Shown piece after piece: positions 50,666 to 59,081 of a stretch of DNA of 64,000 nucleotides. The position numbers and the translations under genes are program-made. The notes below the pieces were generated by a model that saw nothing but the letters and a program-made list of their open reading frames with translations, ran no database searches and had not been told where the DNA came from. The stretch comes from Jatrophihabitans sp. GTDB taxonomy: Bacteria; Actinomycetota; Actinomycetes; Mycobacteriales; Jatrophihabitantaceae. The DNA lies in assembly GCA_036399055.1 (NCBI GenBank), contig DASWNX010000029.1, positions 1 through 64,000 of the forward strand, read 5' to 3'. Numbering within the stretch: position 1 is the first letter of the stretch; every line of letters starts with the position of its first letter.

Positions 50666-53117
50666 CGAGCCAGCCCGGATGGGTCACGACCTCGGGCGCC
50701 GGCACGGTTTTGGAGCTGAGCACGAGTCCCTTGAAGGTCACAGTGATAGTGACGCCCTCGGCGGGATCTGCGACGGCTGCTGCCAGTTGCGCGCTCCGCT
50801 GTACGAGGTACGTCGAGATGCCGGTCGAGGTGGCCGCTGCGATCGTGCCGGCGAGCGCCGACGCGGCGGCCGGATCAAGCGCTGCGGACCTGGCCAGCCT
50901 GCGGGCGATCTGGTGTTGGAGTCGAGGCAACAAGATCTCGCGGAGGACGGCCAACACCGAGGGCAGGTCCCGCTGGCCCGCTGGCGCAGATCGCTGAATC
51001 TTCGCCTGGAGCAGGCGAGCGCGTCGCTCCGACAGCCGTATGGCGATACGCAGTCGCTTGTCCGAAGGGTTCCACCGGACGCTGACCAGCCGGCGTGGCC
51101 GGCGGACCCGGCGAGCCGGAAACTGCGCTACCCGCACCCGGAAGTATCGCTGGCCCGGCAACGGTCGGTAGGAGCCGGGCGACAGGGTCACGGTGTTCCG
51201 AGAGCGTCCCAGAGCGGGTTGGGACAGCAGCAGTCCGGCCACCTCCGGTGTCAACGGCTGAAAATCCTCTGCCAACGGGTTCTCGCCGGCCGGGAGAGTT
51301 TCGTCCCGGGTCAGTTGACCCACGAAGGTTCCTGGCATCGTCTCGTAGAGGTCCACCTCAGCCTGGACCGGCCACCCGGGAACGCCCCGGTCGAGCAGGT
51401 AGGTTTCCAGAGTGCCACCGTCGGACCAACGGATGGCCCGTGCCGCCTGCCGCGTGATCGGAACCGCGAAAATCCTGGTGTACTTACGGAATCGGTACTG
51501 CGGCGCAGTCGACCTGGGCATCATGATCCAGAAGCCGGCTTCGTGCGATGTTTCGCGCTCGGGCAGATCCTCGCGCAACATGCGGTCCGGCAGGTAGGCA
51601 GCGGCTGATTCACTGAAGGCGCGTTGCACTGCGGCGCTGACCTGCAACGCATCAGACTGGGCTTCGGGAGCCAGTTCCTCGAGCACCCGCATCACGGTGG
51701 CTTCCACGGTGGAGGCCAACGCTTCACCGGGAATCGCGCTTTCGGCGCTGGTCGCCGTCTCAAGGCCGATCGTGGTAAATCCCAGGCCGACCACGGTGCG
51801 GGCGATCAACTTGTCGGGCTCCTGACCGATGACTCTGGCGATCTGGCGCGCATTGGCCGGCCCGATGGCTGCCTTGATAAGACCCGCCAGCGGCCTGGCG
51901 ATGAGGTTGATCAACGCATCGCGTTTGCCGGTCAGTTTAAGCCCGAGTTTCAACAACGGCCTGATCGCCAAGACCACCGGTATGAACTGTTCGATCTCGG
52001 CGATCGGTGGTTGTGCGCCGTTGTGCTCACTCAGTTGAACGGCCAGCCGGGCACGTGCGTCATCGAGTGCTGCGAGTTGGTTCTCTTCGTTGGGGTATTC
52101 ACCGGTGTACTCGTACCCCGTCTCGTAGGGAGACTCGGTCGAGGCTTGATAGGCAAGATAGGACTGCTCGGCGCCGTATCCCGAATCCTCGTCCGCCTCA
52201 GGCATGGTCAGCAGCGCCATGACCTCATGGTCGAACGCCTCCGCGAGCGCGCTGGCGACGCCCAGCTCGGACTCGTGATCCTCACCGAACGTCGTCTCGT
52301 CGGCTTCGCCCAGCCCGAGCTTGTTCATCAGGATGGGGATGAACGGACGCACGGCGCTGGGCAGCATCTGGCTCAGCGGCTTCATCAGCTTCTTGAGCAC
52401 GCCCTTCAGCAGTGACAGGCCCGCGCGCTTGAGCTTCTGAAGCAGCGGGCCGAGCAAACCCTTGCCAAGGCCCTTCAGCCCGTCGGCTATCGTTCCCAAA
52501 CCGGCCTTGGCAATGTTCACAACGCCCTTGATCGGGTTTTTGGCGAATTGGACTGCGTGTTTGATCAGGCTCTTTGCCTTGTTCGCGAGGCCCCGGACGA
52601 TCTTGCCGAAGATCTCGGATTCGAGCGGGCCGTAGGTCTCCAAGGACTCCAGGAGCTCGTCGAGTTCGTGCTCCGGCATCCCCTCGAAGCTCGTGTTCTC
52701 CAGCCCGGCCGAGAACCCGTCGATCAGTCGTTCCCACTCGGTGACCAGAGGACCGATCCACTCGTCAAGAGAAGCGCTGACCTCGGACTCCGACGGAGTG
52801 GCCGACCATTGCTGCGCATCCGCGAGGACGCGCGCTGCCCCTTCGTTCATCAACTCGTCGAGCGCATCCTCGAACTGCTCGTCGTGCAGCGCCTCGAGGA
52901 AATCCTCCGCGAATGCCGCCTGTTCATCGGCCTCGCTGTAGGACTCGGCTGAGAACGGTGACTCAGCGAAGTACACCGCCTCGAACGGAGATTCGCCGGA
53001 ATCCGTCGGGCTTTTCTCGTGTTCTGCGGTTGGCTCCGAGAAGGATGCCAGTCCTGCGAACGGCGAAGAGTAGGTTTCCTCGTCGCTGCGGTACCCCACA
53101 TGTTCGTCAAGTGTCAC
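50658..53117 (-). CDS. 819-aa protein with acidic ESPF-type leader and amphipathic cationic segment
   Basis: No known family recognised. Residues 1-110 are acidic and repetitive in SPF/AESPF motifs. Residues ~185-275 form a Lys/Leu/Gly-rich amphipathic block (SLIKHAVQFAKNPIKGVV, GLKGLGKGLLGPLLQKLKRA) resembling membrane-active peptides. Another acidic tyrosine-rich stretch (SYLAYQASTESPYETGYEY) follows near 330. The C-terminal half includes RPLLKLGLKLTGKRDALINLIA and a beta-rich domain. No signal peptide. The GTG start has GGAGGT. Largest gene of the SARP operon. It could be a membrane-perturbing effector or structural protein. Confidence 0.7.
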   Translation of the reverse strand: MTLDEHVGYRSDEETYSSPFAGLASFSEPTAEHEKSPTDSGESPFEAVYFAESPFSAESYSEADEQAAFAEDFLEALHDEQFEDALDELMNEGAARVLADAQQWSATPSESEVSASLDEWIGPLVTEWERLIDGFSAGLENTSFEGMPEHELDELLESLETYGPLESEIFGKIVRGLANKAKSLIKHAVQFAKNPIKGVVNIAKAGLGTIADGLKGLGKGLLGPLLQKLKRAGLSLLKGVLKKLMKPLSQMLPSAVRPFIPILMNKLGLGEADETTFGEDHESELGVASALAEAFDHEVMALLTMPEADEDSGYGAEQSYLAYQASTESPYETGYEYTGEYPNEENQLAALDDARARLAVQLSEHNGAQPPIAEIEQFIPVVLAIRPLLKLGLKLTGKRDALINLIARPLAGLIKAAIGPANARQIARVIGQEPDKLIARTVVGLGFTTIGLETATSAESAIPGEALASTVEATVMRVLEELAPEAQSDALQVSAAVQRAFSESAAAYLPDRMLREDLPERETSHEAGFWIMMPRSTAPQYRFRKYTRIFAVPITRQAARAIRWSDGGTLETYLLDRGVPGWPVQAEVDLYETMPGTFVGQLTRDETLPAGENPLAEDFQPLTPEVAGLLLSQPALGRSRNTVTLSPGSYRPLPGQRYFRVRVAQFPARRVRRPRRLVSVRWNPSDKRLRIAIRLSERRARLLQAKIQRSAPAGQRDLPSVLAVLREILLPRLQHQIARRLARSAALDPAAASALAGTIAAATSTGISTYLVQRSAQLAAAVADPAEGVTITVTFKGLVLSSKTVPAPEVVTHPGWLDA

Positions 53118-53182
53118 CGGTCTACCTCCGCGGTCAGATGCCTTCGTAGCGACGATGATCGGGACGGGCTTGTCATCTCACG

Positions 53183-53401
53183 TCAACGCCTTGTATCGCG
53201 CGGCGTTGGCGCCGGCGATCGGGATCCAGCGAAGTCATGGAGTACCTCGGCCAATTGCGCACACGCCTGGTCGACCTCGGCGAAGACCCACTCGGCCGTC
53301 GGCGTCGTGGTGCCACCGGCGCCGACGATCACCCGGATGATCGTCCTGCCCGAGTCTCGCCACACCCGGATAATCACTACTCGACTGTCAGCGTGTGCCA
53401 C
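53183..53401 (-). CDS. small 72-aa protein between SARP and the 819-aa gene
   Basis: The frame starts at GTG 53401 and encodes VVIIRVWRDSGRTIIRVIVG followed by a helix DQACAQLAEVLHDFAG: a plausible small alpha/beta protein. It lies in order between the SARP and the effector-like genes on the same strand, 97 and 65 bp from them. No strong ribosome binding site is seen, so it could be spurious. Confidence 0.45.
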   Translation of the reverse strand: MAHADSRVVIIRVWRDSGRTIIRVIVGAGGTTTPTAEWVFAEVDQACAQLAEVLHDFAGSRSPAPTPRDTRR

Positions 53402-53498
53402 GTCGGGCAGTCTGCCCAGTGGATGTCCTCGTCATCGTCAACGATGCGTTGTGGCAGATGGTGCGCCGGAGAATCGAGTCCCGCAGCAACGCTCAGCC

Positions 53499-54317
53499 TC
53501 AACTGCCTTGGGTGACTCGACGGCCATCATGCCAGTCATTGGAGGACCTGGATCGGGCCGGCTGCACCCCTGCCGGTCGCACCACCCTGGCTGGTGCTAC
53601 CGGCACGGGAACACCGACGAGCCGGTACAGATCGGGCGCGGGCCGCAAGCGCAGCTCACTCCACAACAGATCGGTGAACAGGTCGAACTGCCGGCGTGCT
53701 TCGCCGCGGTTGCCTGACCGCAAATGGGTTTGAATCAGGGTGGTCTGCGAAGACTCCCGCAGGGGTTCTTCGGCGACGACTGCGAGCATCGCATCGATCG
53801 CTTCCGGGAAGCACGCCTGTTTCTGCAGCCGGCGTGCGTTGCCTTCGAGGGCGTGCAGCCGCATCTGCCGAAGTTGCTCGCGGGCCAAGAGCAGCCATGT
53901 CTCATCCCAGCCAGGCAACAACTCCACCTTGTTCGCGACCAGGCTTGTGATCTCGCCAGTCAGGTCCTCGTTGCCGGCGATCATCTTGCTCGCCACTGAA
54001 CGAAAGTGGTGCAGATCCACCTGGATGTCGGAGCTGAGCACGACGTGGTCGACCTCGACCAGAACGAGATGTGAGCTGGCGCGGCGTATCCGCCACAGTG
54101 CAGTGCGCAGGCTGGCCCGCGACCGCTCTGTGGTCGCATCGGGCCACAGGCGTTCGGCGAGTACGCCCCGGTCGCACCACTGACCGATCGTCTTGTCCAA
54201 CGACAGCCAGGCAAGCACCCGCCGCGAGTGCATGGGAAGTGCTACGTATTGGCCCGCGATCCGAAGGGAGAACCCACCGAGCAGTGAAAGGACGAGGTGG
54301 TTATCTGAATCGATCAT
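53499..54317 (-). CDS. SARP/BTAD-family transcriptional activator
   Basis: A 272-aa regulator. Residues ~1-95 form the OmpR-like winged helix (LSLLGGFSLRIAGQYVALP, RVLAWLSLDK, LAERLWPD, SRASLRTALWRIRR), and residues ~100-240 the BTAD helical domain (LLPGWDETWLLLAREQLRQ, ALRRL-like repeats). SARPs activate biosynthetic or effector gene clusters from 11-bp-spaced direct repeats. ATG 54317 has AGGAAGAG upstream. It heads the leftward operon. An 11-bp direct repeat lies 121 bp upstream and could be its own binding site. Confidence 0.9.
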   Translation of the reverse strand: MIDSDNHLVLSLLGGFSLRIAGQYVALPMHSRRVLAWLSLDKTIGQWCDRGVLAERLWPDATTERSRASLRTALWRIRRASSHLVLVEVDHVVLSSDIQVDLHHFRSVASKMIAGNEDLTGEITSLVANKVELLPGWDETWLLLAREQLRQMRLHALEGNARRLQKQACFPEAIDAMLAVVAEEPLRESSQTTLIQTHLRSGNRGEARRQFDLFTDLLWSELRLRPAPDLYRLVGVPVPVAPARVVRPAGVQPARSRSSNDWHDGRRVTQGS

Positions 54318-54627
54318 GGAACTCTTCCTGGTCCTCTTGTGGCCACCGCCGGGCCGCCCCCATGTGAAATGTGATCGCGCTACGTCCTGGCGCTCCCGCG
54401 CGTGGGTATCAGACTCCGTTGGAAGCCTTCGGACTCTGTCAACGGTTCGTCAACGGTTCGTCATCCCGGCGCGGTTGGCCGCAATCGGGTCATCGTGTCG
54501 CTCGCCTCCTCAGAGGTTGCGCCTAGGCTGGCTCTCTACAGTCCACCTTTTGCCGATAAAGGTCCATCGCTGGGTGATACCTGTTCCATTGAAGTCCGGA
54601 CGGGGTGGGCACCGACCGACGAGCGAT
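54318..54627. other. intergenic region upstream of the SARP gene
   Basis: 310 bp between the SARP start and a decayed VOC gene. It contains the 11-bp direct repeats listed separately and should hold the SARP promoter. No other gene is supportable here. Confidence 0.5.
54438..54463 (-). promoter_or_regulatory. 11-bp direct repeats, candidate SARP operator
   Basis: GTCAACGGTTC occurs twice head to tail (54438-54448, 54449-54459) and is followed by a third partial copy GTCA (54460-54463). An 11-bp period is the spacing recognised by SARP regulators. The site is 121 bp upstream of the SARP start codon, suggesting autoregulation. Binding by this SARP is inferred. Confidence 0.55.
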
Positions 54628-54921
54628 ATGACCACCGCGGCCCAGCCCTCCCCCGGTTCGGTTGCCGGAGGCAAGCTGGTTTCCACCTCGCTGGACACCA
54701 CTGACCCGGGCCCGTTGGCCGAGTTCTACGGGCGCTAGCTGGGCATGAAGCGGATCTACCAGCGTCCGCCACGGCAGCGTCATCGCCCTATCGGACGGCG
54801 GTTCGGCGGTGCCCTGCGCTGTTACAACTTCAGCGAGCTCATCGCCTCCCGCGACCTACCCGACTGTCGGGAGCACCTGCGCGAGCAGGCAGCGGCGCTG
54901 GCAAGTCCCCTCCCCCGCTGA
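54628..54921 (+). pseudogene. decayed VOC/glyoxalase gene
   Basis: ATG 54628 begins a VOC-like N-terminus (KLVSTSLDTTDPGPLAEFYGR) but hits TAG at 54736-54738, just where LGMKRIYQ continues the fold. After that the matching strand RHGSVIALSDGGSAV lies in another frame, so at least one frameshift is also present. The rest has no VOC C-terminal half. A dead remnant. Confidence 0.7.
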
Positions 54922-55232
54922 GGCATCCTTCCCGCGCCGGGCGGGGCAGGCCGATCGGGTTGGGACAAGGGAGGACCCCGTCAGCGGCCCCGGACAGCGG
55001 CGCCAGCAGTTGCGCCAGCCGGCTCTGCTCGGCTGGGCCGAGCGCGGCCCAGGGGTGGGCGGTCAGCCGGTCGGTGTGGCTTTCCATGGCCCAGGGGGCG
55101 GCTTCTCCCCCGGCGGTGGGTCGGCCGTCGCCTGCCAGCCTCGCCGTACCAGAGCCCGGGTCGCGGACCGAGCAGAGCGGCGGCCTGGAACCCCGCCCGA
55201 CGAAGCAGACGCAATAAGAGAGGAGATCACCA
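54922..55232 (-). pseudogene. possible MarR C-terminal remnant
   Basis: On the minus strand about 54930-55090 reads LTAHPWAALGPAEQSRLAQL and PNPIGLPRP, which resembles the C-terminal helix and tail of some MarR-family regulators. No DNA-binding domain, start codon or full frame is found, so it could be a fragment next to the decayed VOC gene or coincidence. Confidence 0.3.
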
Positions 55233-55385
55233 ATGAGCCCTGAACAACCACACACCACGAACTACGAACGCGTAACGGTGGAGCCGGGCCAACCGCCGCC
55301 GCCGGTGAGCAGTGAGAAGCCGCACCGGCAGCGCACCCACGGATGTGAGTTCGATCCCGGTTGCAGCAGAGCCAAGGACTTCTAA
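55233..55385 (+). CDS. candidate small peptide gene, 50 aa
   Basis: A 50-codon frame with the ribosome binding site AGAGGAGATCACC directly before its ATG. The peptide is polar with a PGQPPPP segment, and ends HGCEFDPGCSRAKDF with two Cys six residues apart. Third-codon G/C is lower than in the neighbours. It lies between decayed genes and the LysR gene on the same strand. It might be a ribosomal peptide precursor, a small metal-binding peptide or a leader peptide. No match is recognised. Confidence 0.45.
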   Translation: MSPEQPHTTNYERVTVEPGQPPPPVSSEKPHRQRTHGCEFDPGCSRAKDF

Positions 55386-55545
55386 GATGACGTCGTTAAG
55401 CGCCGAGCTGGTCATGCGTCATGAAGGCCTATCTCAGGTGTCGAGCAACGGGACTAACTCGACTGCATAGCTGGGGGCAGACGGACGTATCACCTATAGT
55501 GGAAAATGGTTCCGAGGTCCGGCTTGTCGAATATGGGGGGCCCGC

Positions 55546-56490
55546 ATGCTTGAGATTGGCCTACTGCGCGCGCTGCACGCGGTGGCGACCGGCGGGTCGA
55601 TCAACGCAGCCGCCGACGCGCTGCACGTCACGAACTCGGCCGTGTCACAGCGGCTGGCGAAGCTGGAACGCGACGTCGGGCAGGTGATGCTCGAACGGCA
55701 CGGCCGGGGAGTGCGGCTCACCGACGCCGCCAAACTACTCGTCGACCATGCCGAGCAGATCCTTTCGCGGGTCGACGCGGCGGAGACCGCGCTGGAGGGC
55801 CACCGGGGTGCGGTGGTCGGCAGGCTGTCGATCGCGGCGTTCCCGACCGCGGCGCGCGGCCTGCTGCCGCATACGATGCGGATGTTGCGCGCCGACTACC
55901 CGCAGCTGCATCCGGTACTGCACGAGCAGGACCCGATGGTGTCGGTGCCACTCGTGGTGCGCGGTGACGTGGACGTGGCGATTGTGCAGGACTGGTACAA
56001 CGCGCCGCTGGAGTTCACCGGAGACCTTGAGCGGGCGTACCTGCTCGACGACGGGATGGATCTCGCCCTGCCCCTCACCCACCCGCTGTCCGATCACGCC
56101 TGCGTGGCCATCGAGGACGTTGCCCGCGACCCGTGGGTGAGCTGGCCCCGCGGCACCGTGTGCGGCGACTGGCTGCGGCACCGGCTGCGCGGCCTCGGCG
56201 TCGAGCCACGCATCGAGCACGCGGTCGCCGAGTACCCGACCCAACTGGCCATGGTGGCCGCCGGTTTCGGGGTCGCGCTGATCCCAAGGCTCGGTCGCTC
56301 CACAGTGCCGGCCGGGGTACGCATGGTCGCCGTCACACCCGCGCTGACCAGGCAGGTGTACGCGGTGTGGCGGGCCGAGACCACGCACCGGCCCGCCCTG
56401 CGCGCGACCATCGACGCCTTGATCGCGACCACGACGCAGCTGTCTGACGAGCCTGCGATTCAGGCCGCGGAGGTCAACTCGGCGTACTGA
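55546..56490 (+). CDS. LysR-family transcriptional regulator
   Basis: A 314-aa regulator. N-terminal winged helix (residues ~1-65): [20 protein letters not shown] and [17 protein letters not shown]. The remaining ~230 residues are the effector-binding domain. ATG 55546 is the first in frame. Its 3' end overlaps the convergent aldo/keto reductase gene by 31 bp. It likely controls the leftward sugar-type operon, though LysR regulators usually act on a divergent promoter and here the target genes are convergent. Confidence 0.9.
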   Translation: MLEIGLLRALHAVATGGSINAAADALHVTNSAVSQRLAKLERDVGQVMLERHGRGVRLTDAAKLLVDHAEQILSRVDAAETALEGHRGAVVGRLSIAAFPTAARGLLPHTMRMLRADYPQLHPVLHEQDPMVSVPLVVRGDVDVAIVQDWYNAPLEFTGDLERAYLLDDGMDLALPLTHPLSDHACVAIEDVARDPWVSWPRGTVCGDWLRHRLRGLGVEPRIEHAVAEYPTQLAMVAAGFGVALIPRLGRSTVPAGVRMVAVTPALTRQVYAVWRAETTHRPALRATIDALIATTTQLSDEPAIQAAEVNSAY

Positions 56491-57296
56491 GCATCAGACA
56501 GTGTCAGCGACGCGGCGGCCAGGTTCTCCTCCAGATGCGCGATCGAGCTGGTGCCTGGGATCGGCACGATCACCGGCGAGCGGCGCAGCAGCCATGCCAG
56601 CGCGACCTGGGCCGGGGTGGCCTCGAGCTCCTTGGCCACCCGACCGAGCGGGCCGTCCCACCCGGCTAGGTCGCCGCTGGCGATCGGGACCCACGGAATG
56701 AACACCAGGTTCTCCCGCTCGCAGTAGGCCACGACCGCGTCGTGGCGGCGCTGGCGAAGGTTGTACAGATTCTGCACGCTCACCACGTCGATCTGCGTGC
56801 GCGCCTGCTCGATCTGCTCGACGGTGACTTCGGACAGCCCGATGTGGCGGATCTTGCCCTGGTCCTGCAACTGCTTGAGCGCGCCGAACTGCTCCTCGGC
56901 GGGCACCTTCGGGTCGATGCGGTGCAACTGGAACAGGTCCAGGCGCTCCACCTTGAGCTTGCGCAGGCTCAGTTCCGCCTGCTGGCGCAGGTACTCCGGC
57001 CGGCCCACGGGGCGCCATTCCTTGCGCGACGGGCGGGTCTGCCCTGCCTTGGTGCCGATGACCAGGCCGTCGCGGTAGGGGTGTAGCGCCTCGGCCAGCA
57101 CCTCCTCGCTGCTGCCGGGGCCATAGGAGTCCGCGGTGTCGATGAAGTTCACGCCGAGTTCCACGGCCCGCCGGGCGAGGGCGATGGCGCCGGGCAGATC
57201 GGCGGGCGGCCCCCACACGTCCGGTCCGGTGAGGTGCATCGCGCCGAACCCGAGTCGGTTCAAAGGCAGGTCCCCACCGAGCAGAATGGACGACAT
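56460..57296 (-). CDS. aldo/keto reductase
   Basis: A 278-aa NADPH-dependent reductase of the AKR barrel family. Seen: [18 protein letters not shown] with catalytic Asp and Tyr, GTKAG with Lys, and LFQLHRID with His; the C-terminal [17 protein letters not shown] is the nucleotide-binding loop. It resembles the YdhF/pyridoxal-reductase-like branch. Downstream end of the operon. Its start follows the aminotransferase stop by 1 bp. Substrate unknown. Confidence 0.9.
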   Translation of the reverse strand: MSSILLGGDLPLNRLGFGAMHLTGPDVWGPPADLPGAIALARRAVELGVNFIDTADSYGPGSSEEVLAEALHPYRDGLVIGTKAGQTRPSRKEWRPVGRPEYLRQQAELSLRKLKVERLDLFQLHRIDPKVPAEEQFGALKQLQDQGKIRHIGLSEVTVEQIEQARTQIDVVSVQNLYNLRQRRHDAVVAYCERENLVFIPWVPIASGDLAGWDGPLGRVAKELEATPAQVALAWLLRRSPVIVPIPGTSSIAHLEENLAAASLTLSDAQYAELTSAA

Positions 57297-57297
57297 G

Positions 57298-58359
57298 TCA
57301 CAGAGCTCCTTTGACGGGCTGATCGGGCGCCTCGCTGTCGCCCAATCTAGCGAGAATCGGCGGCTCGACCGCTGAAACCTTGTGGACAGTACTGTTCAGC
57401 ACCGCTGTCGGACCACCGATCTCGACCGGGGTCAGCCACTGCGGGCGTCGGTCGGACTGGCCGCGGACGATGGCCGAGTACTCCCGCTCCAGCAGCGCCG
57501 CGACCGGCCCCTGTGTGCCATCGCCTACCCGCAGTCCGTCGATGGCCACCACCGGCAGGATCTCCCACGCGGTGCCCATGAAGAAGATCTCCTCGGCCAG
57601 GTAGAGCTCGCTCCTGTCCACCTCGCGCTCCTGCACCGGCACGCCCTGTTCGCGCGCGAGCGCGAGCAGGCTGTCGCGGGTGATCCCGGCAAGCGCTCCG
57701 CTGGCCAGCGACGGGGTGACCAGCACGCCGTCGATGACCAGCGCGACGCACGCCGCCGCGCCCTCGGCGACCTGGTGCCGGTCGTTGAGCATGACCGGCC
57801 AGTCGTGCCCGTTCTCCCGCGCCTCGATCAGCGCGAGCCGCCCGTTGTGATAGTTCGCGAACGCCTTTGCCCGCGGCGGCATCGCGGCGGCCGGCACCCG
57901 GATCCACGAGCTGACCGCCGCCCGGCAGCCGGCGCCGGTGCGCAGCTGGCTGGTGAATGGCCAGCTGTCGATCACTGTCTCGCACTCCGCGCCCGCCGGA
58001 ACCATCTGCTCGCGGATCAGCCCGCGCGCGAACACCCACGGCCGCAGGTAGGTGTCGGCACGGTAGTCGTTGGCGGCCAACAGATCCAAGCAAGCCTGAC
58101 GCAGCTCGTCGCGGGTGTGCGGCAGGTGCAGACGGCACAACCGAGCCGAGTCGAGCAACCGGTCGAGGTGCTCGTCGAGTCGGAACACCAGCAGCCGCTC
58201 GCTGTCAGCGGCGCGGTAGGCCTTGATCCCCTCGAACACCGCGGCCACGGACGCGTGCCCGACCGCGTTGACGTGCACGGTGGCCTGCGCCCACGGCCGG
58301 ATCGCGCCGTCGCGCCAGATCCACCGCGGCGGCGGCGTCTGGTCGGCTAGCGCGCTCAC
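57298..58359 (-). CDS. class IV (branched-chain type) aminotransferase
   Basis: A 353-aa PLP enzyme of fold type IV. The Schiff-base Lys is in [18 protein letters not shown], the PLP-phosphate loop in [13 protein letters not shown], and [20 protein letters not shown] is the conserved glutamate region. IlvE acts on branched-chain amino acids, while related members make or use D-amino acids, aminodeoxychorismate or other keto acids. In this operon it may aminate a sugar-derived keto acid. Overlaps the HAD gene by 4 nt. Confidence 0.88.
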   Translation of the reverse strand: MSALADQTPPPRWIWRDGAIRPWAQATVHVNAVGHASVAAVFEGIKAYRAADSERLLVFRLDEHLDRLLDSARLCRLHLPHTRDELRQACLDLLAANDYRADTYLRPWVFARGLIREQMVPAGAECETVIDSWPFTSQLRTGAGCRAAVSSWIRVPAAAMPPRAKAFANYHNGRLALIEARENGHDWPVMLNDRHQVAEGAAACVALVIDGVLVTPSLASGALAGITRDSLLALAREQGVPVQEREVDRSELYLAEEIFFMGTAWEILPVVAIDGLRVGDGTQGPVAALLEREYSAIVRGQSDRRPQWLTPVEIGGPTAVLNSTVHKVSAVEPPILARLGDSEAPDQPVKGAL

Positions 58360-59081
58360 TCCTGCTCCTCGCCGACGGTCGTCATCGACGCTCGCCGCGC
58401 AGCTGTGGTGGATGGGCCGCTGGCAAGCTCGCTCACGACCTGCCCCGCCAGCACGTCGAGGTCCAACCCGGCCAGGCTCGGCACGACCAGCGTCGCAGCG
58501 CCCAGCGCGGCCGGGTCACCGGCGCCGTTGGGCACTCCAACGCAGAGCAGTCCGGCCGCGGTCGCCGCGGCCACCCCGGCCGGGGAGTCCTCGAAGGCCA
58601 CCACGTGCGCCGCGGTCAGCCCGGTCACGGCGAGCGCGTGCAGGTACAGGTCCGGCGCCGGCTTGTGCACCGGCACGTCGTCGCCGGTGACCACGGCGCC
58701 GAACCGGTCGAGCACGCCCAGCCGGGCCAGGTGCCCGCGCACCCAGTGGGCGGCGGAACTGGACACGACCGCCAGCCCCAGCCCGCGCTCACGCGCCGCG
58801 TCGAGCAGCGCGACCACCCCTGGCCGCAGCGGCTGGGCATCGGCCAGCTCAGCCTTGCAGGCGGCCCGCCATGACAGCTCCTCCGCGGTCACCGGACGTC
58901 CCAGCCGGGCGCCGAGGTCGGCGGCGGCGGTGACGTGGCCGGATGAGTCGCCCGCCATCGCCGACCACACCCGTGCGGGCAGTTCGTGGTCGAGACGGGC
59001 ATAGAGCAGCTCCCACGAGCGCCGCGCCGCGGACTCGGTGTCGCAGATCAGGCCATCGAAGTCCAAGAACAGCGCTTTCAT
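58356..59081 (-). CDS. HAD-family hydrolase, beta-phosphoglucomutase-like
   Basis: A 241-aa HAD phosphatase or phosphomutase. Motif I is DFDGLICDTE, motif II VVSSSA, motif III Lys in VHKPAPDLY and motif IV FEDSPAGVAAATAAG. The short helical cap (residues ~20-85) is of the beta-phosphoglucomutase/phosphatase type. I chose ATG 59081 over an upstream in-frame start because motif I follows immediately. It overlaps the oxidase gene by 4 nt and probably dephosphorylates a sugar intermediate. Confidence 0.9.
   Translation of the reverse strand: MKALFLDFDGLICDTESAARRSWELLYARLDHELPARVWSAMAGDSSGHVTAAADLGARLGRPVTAEELSWRAACKAELADAQPLRPGVVALLDAARERGLGLAVVSSSAAHWVRGHLARLGVLDRFGAVVTGDDVPVHKPAPDLYLHALAVTGLTAAHVVAFEDSPAGVAAATAAGLLCVGVPNGAGDPAALGAATLVVPSLAGLDLDVLAGQVVSELASGPSTTAARRASMTTVGEEQE

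Noticed and set aside
44943..53117. Extracellular contractile injection system locus
   Set aside because: The acidic, hydrolytic products would suit effectors, but no sheath, tube, baseplate, spike or AAA ATPase gene is in the window.
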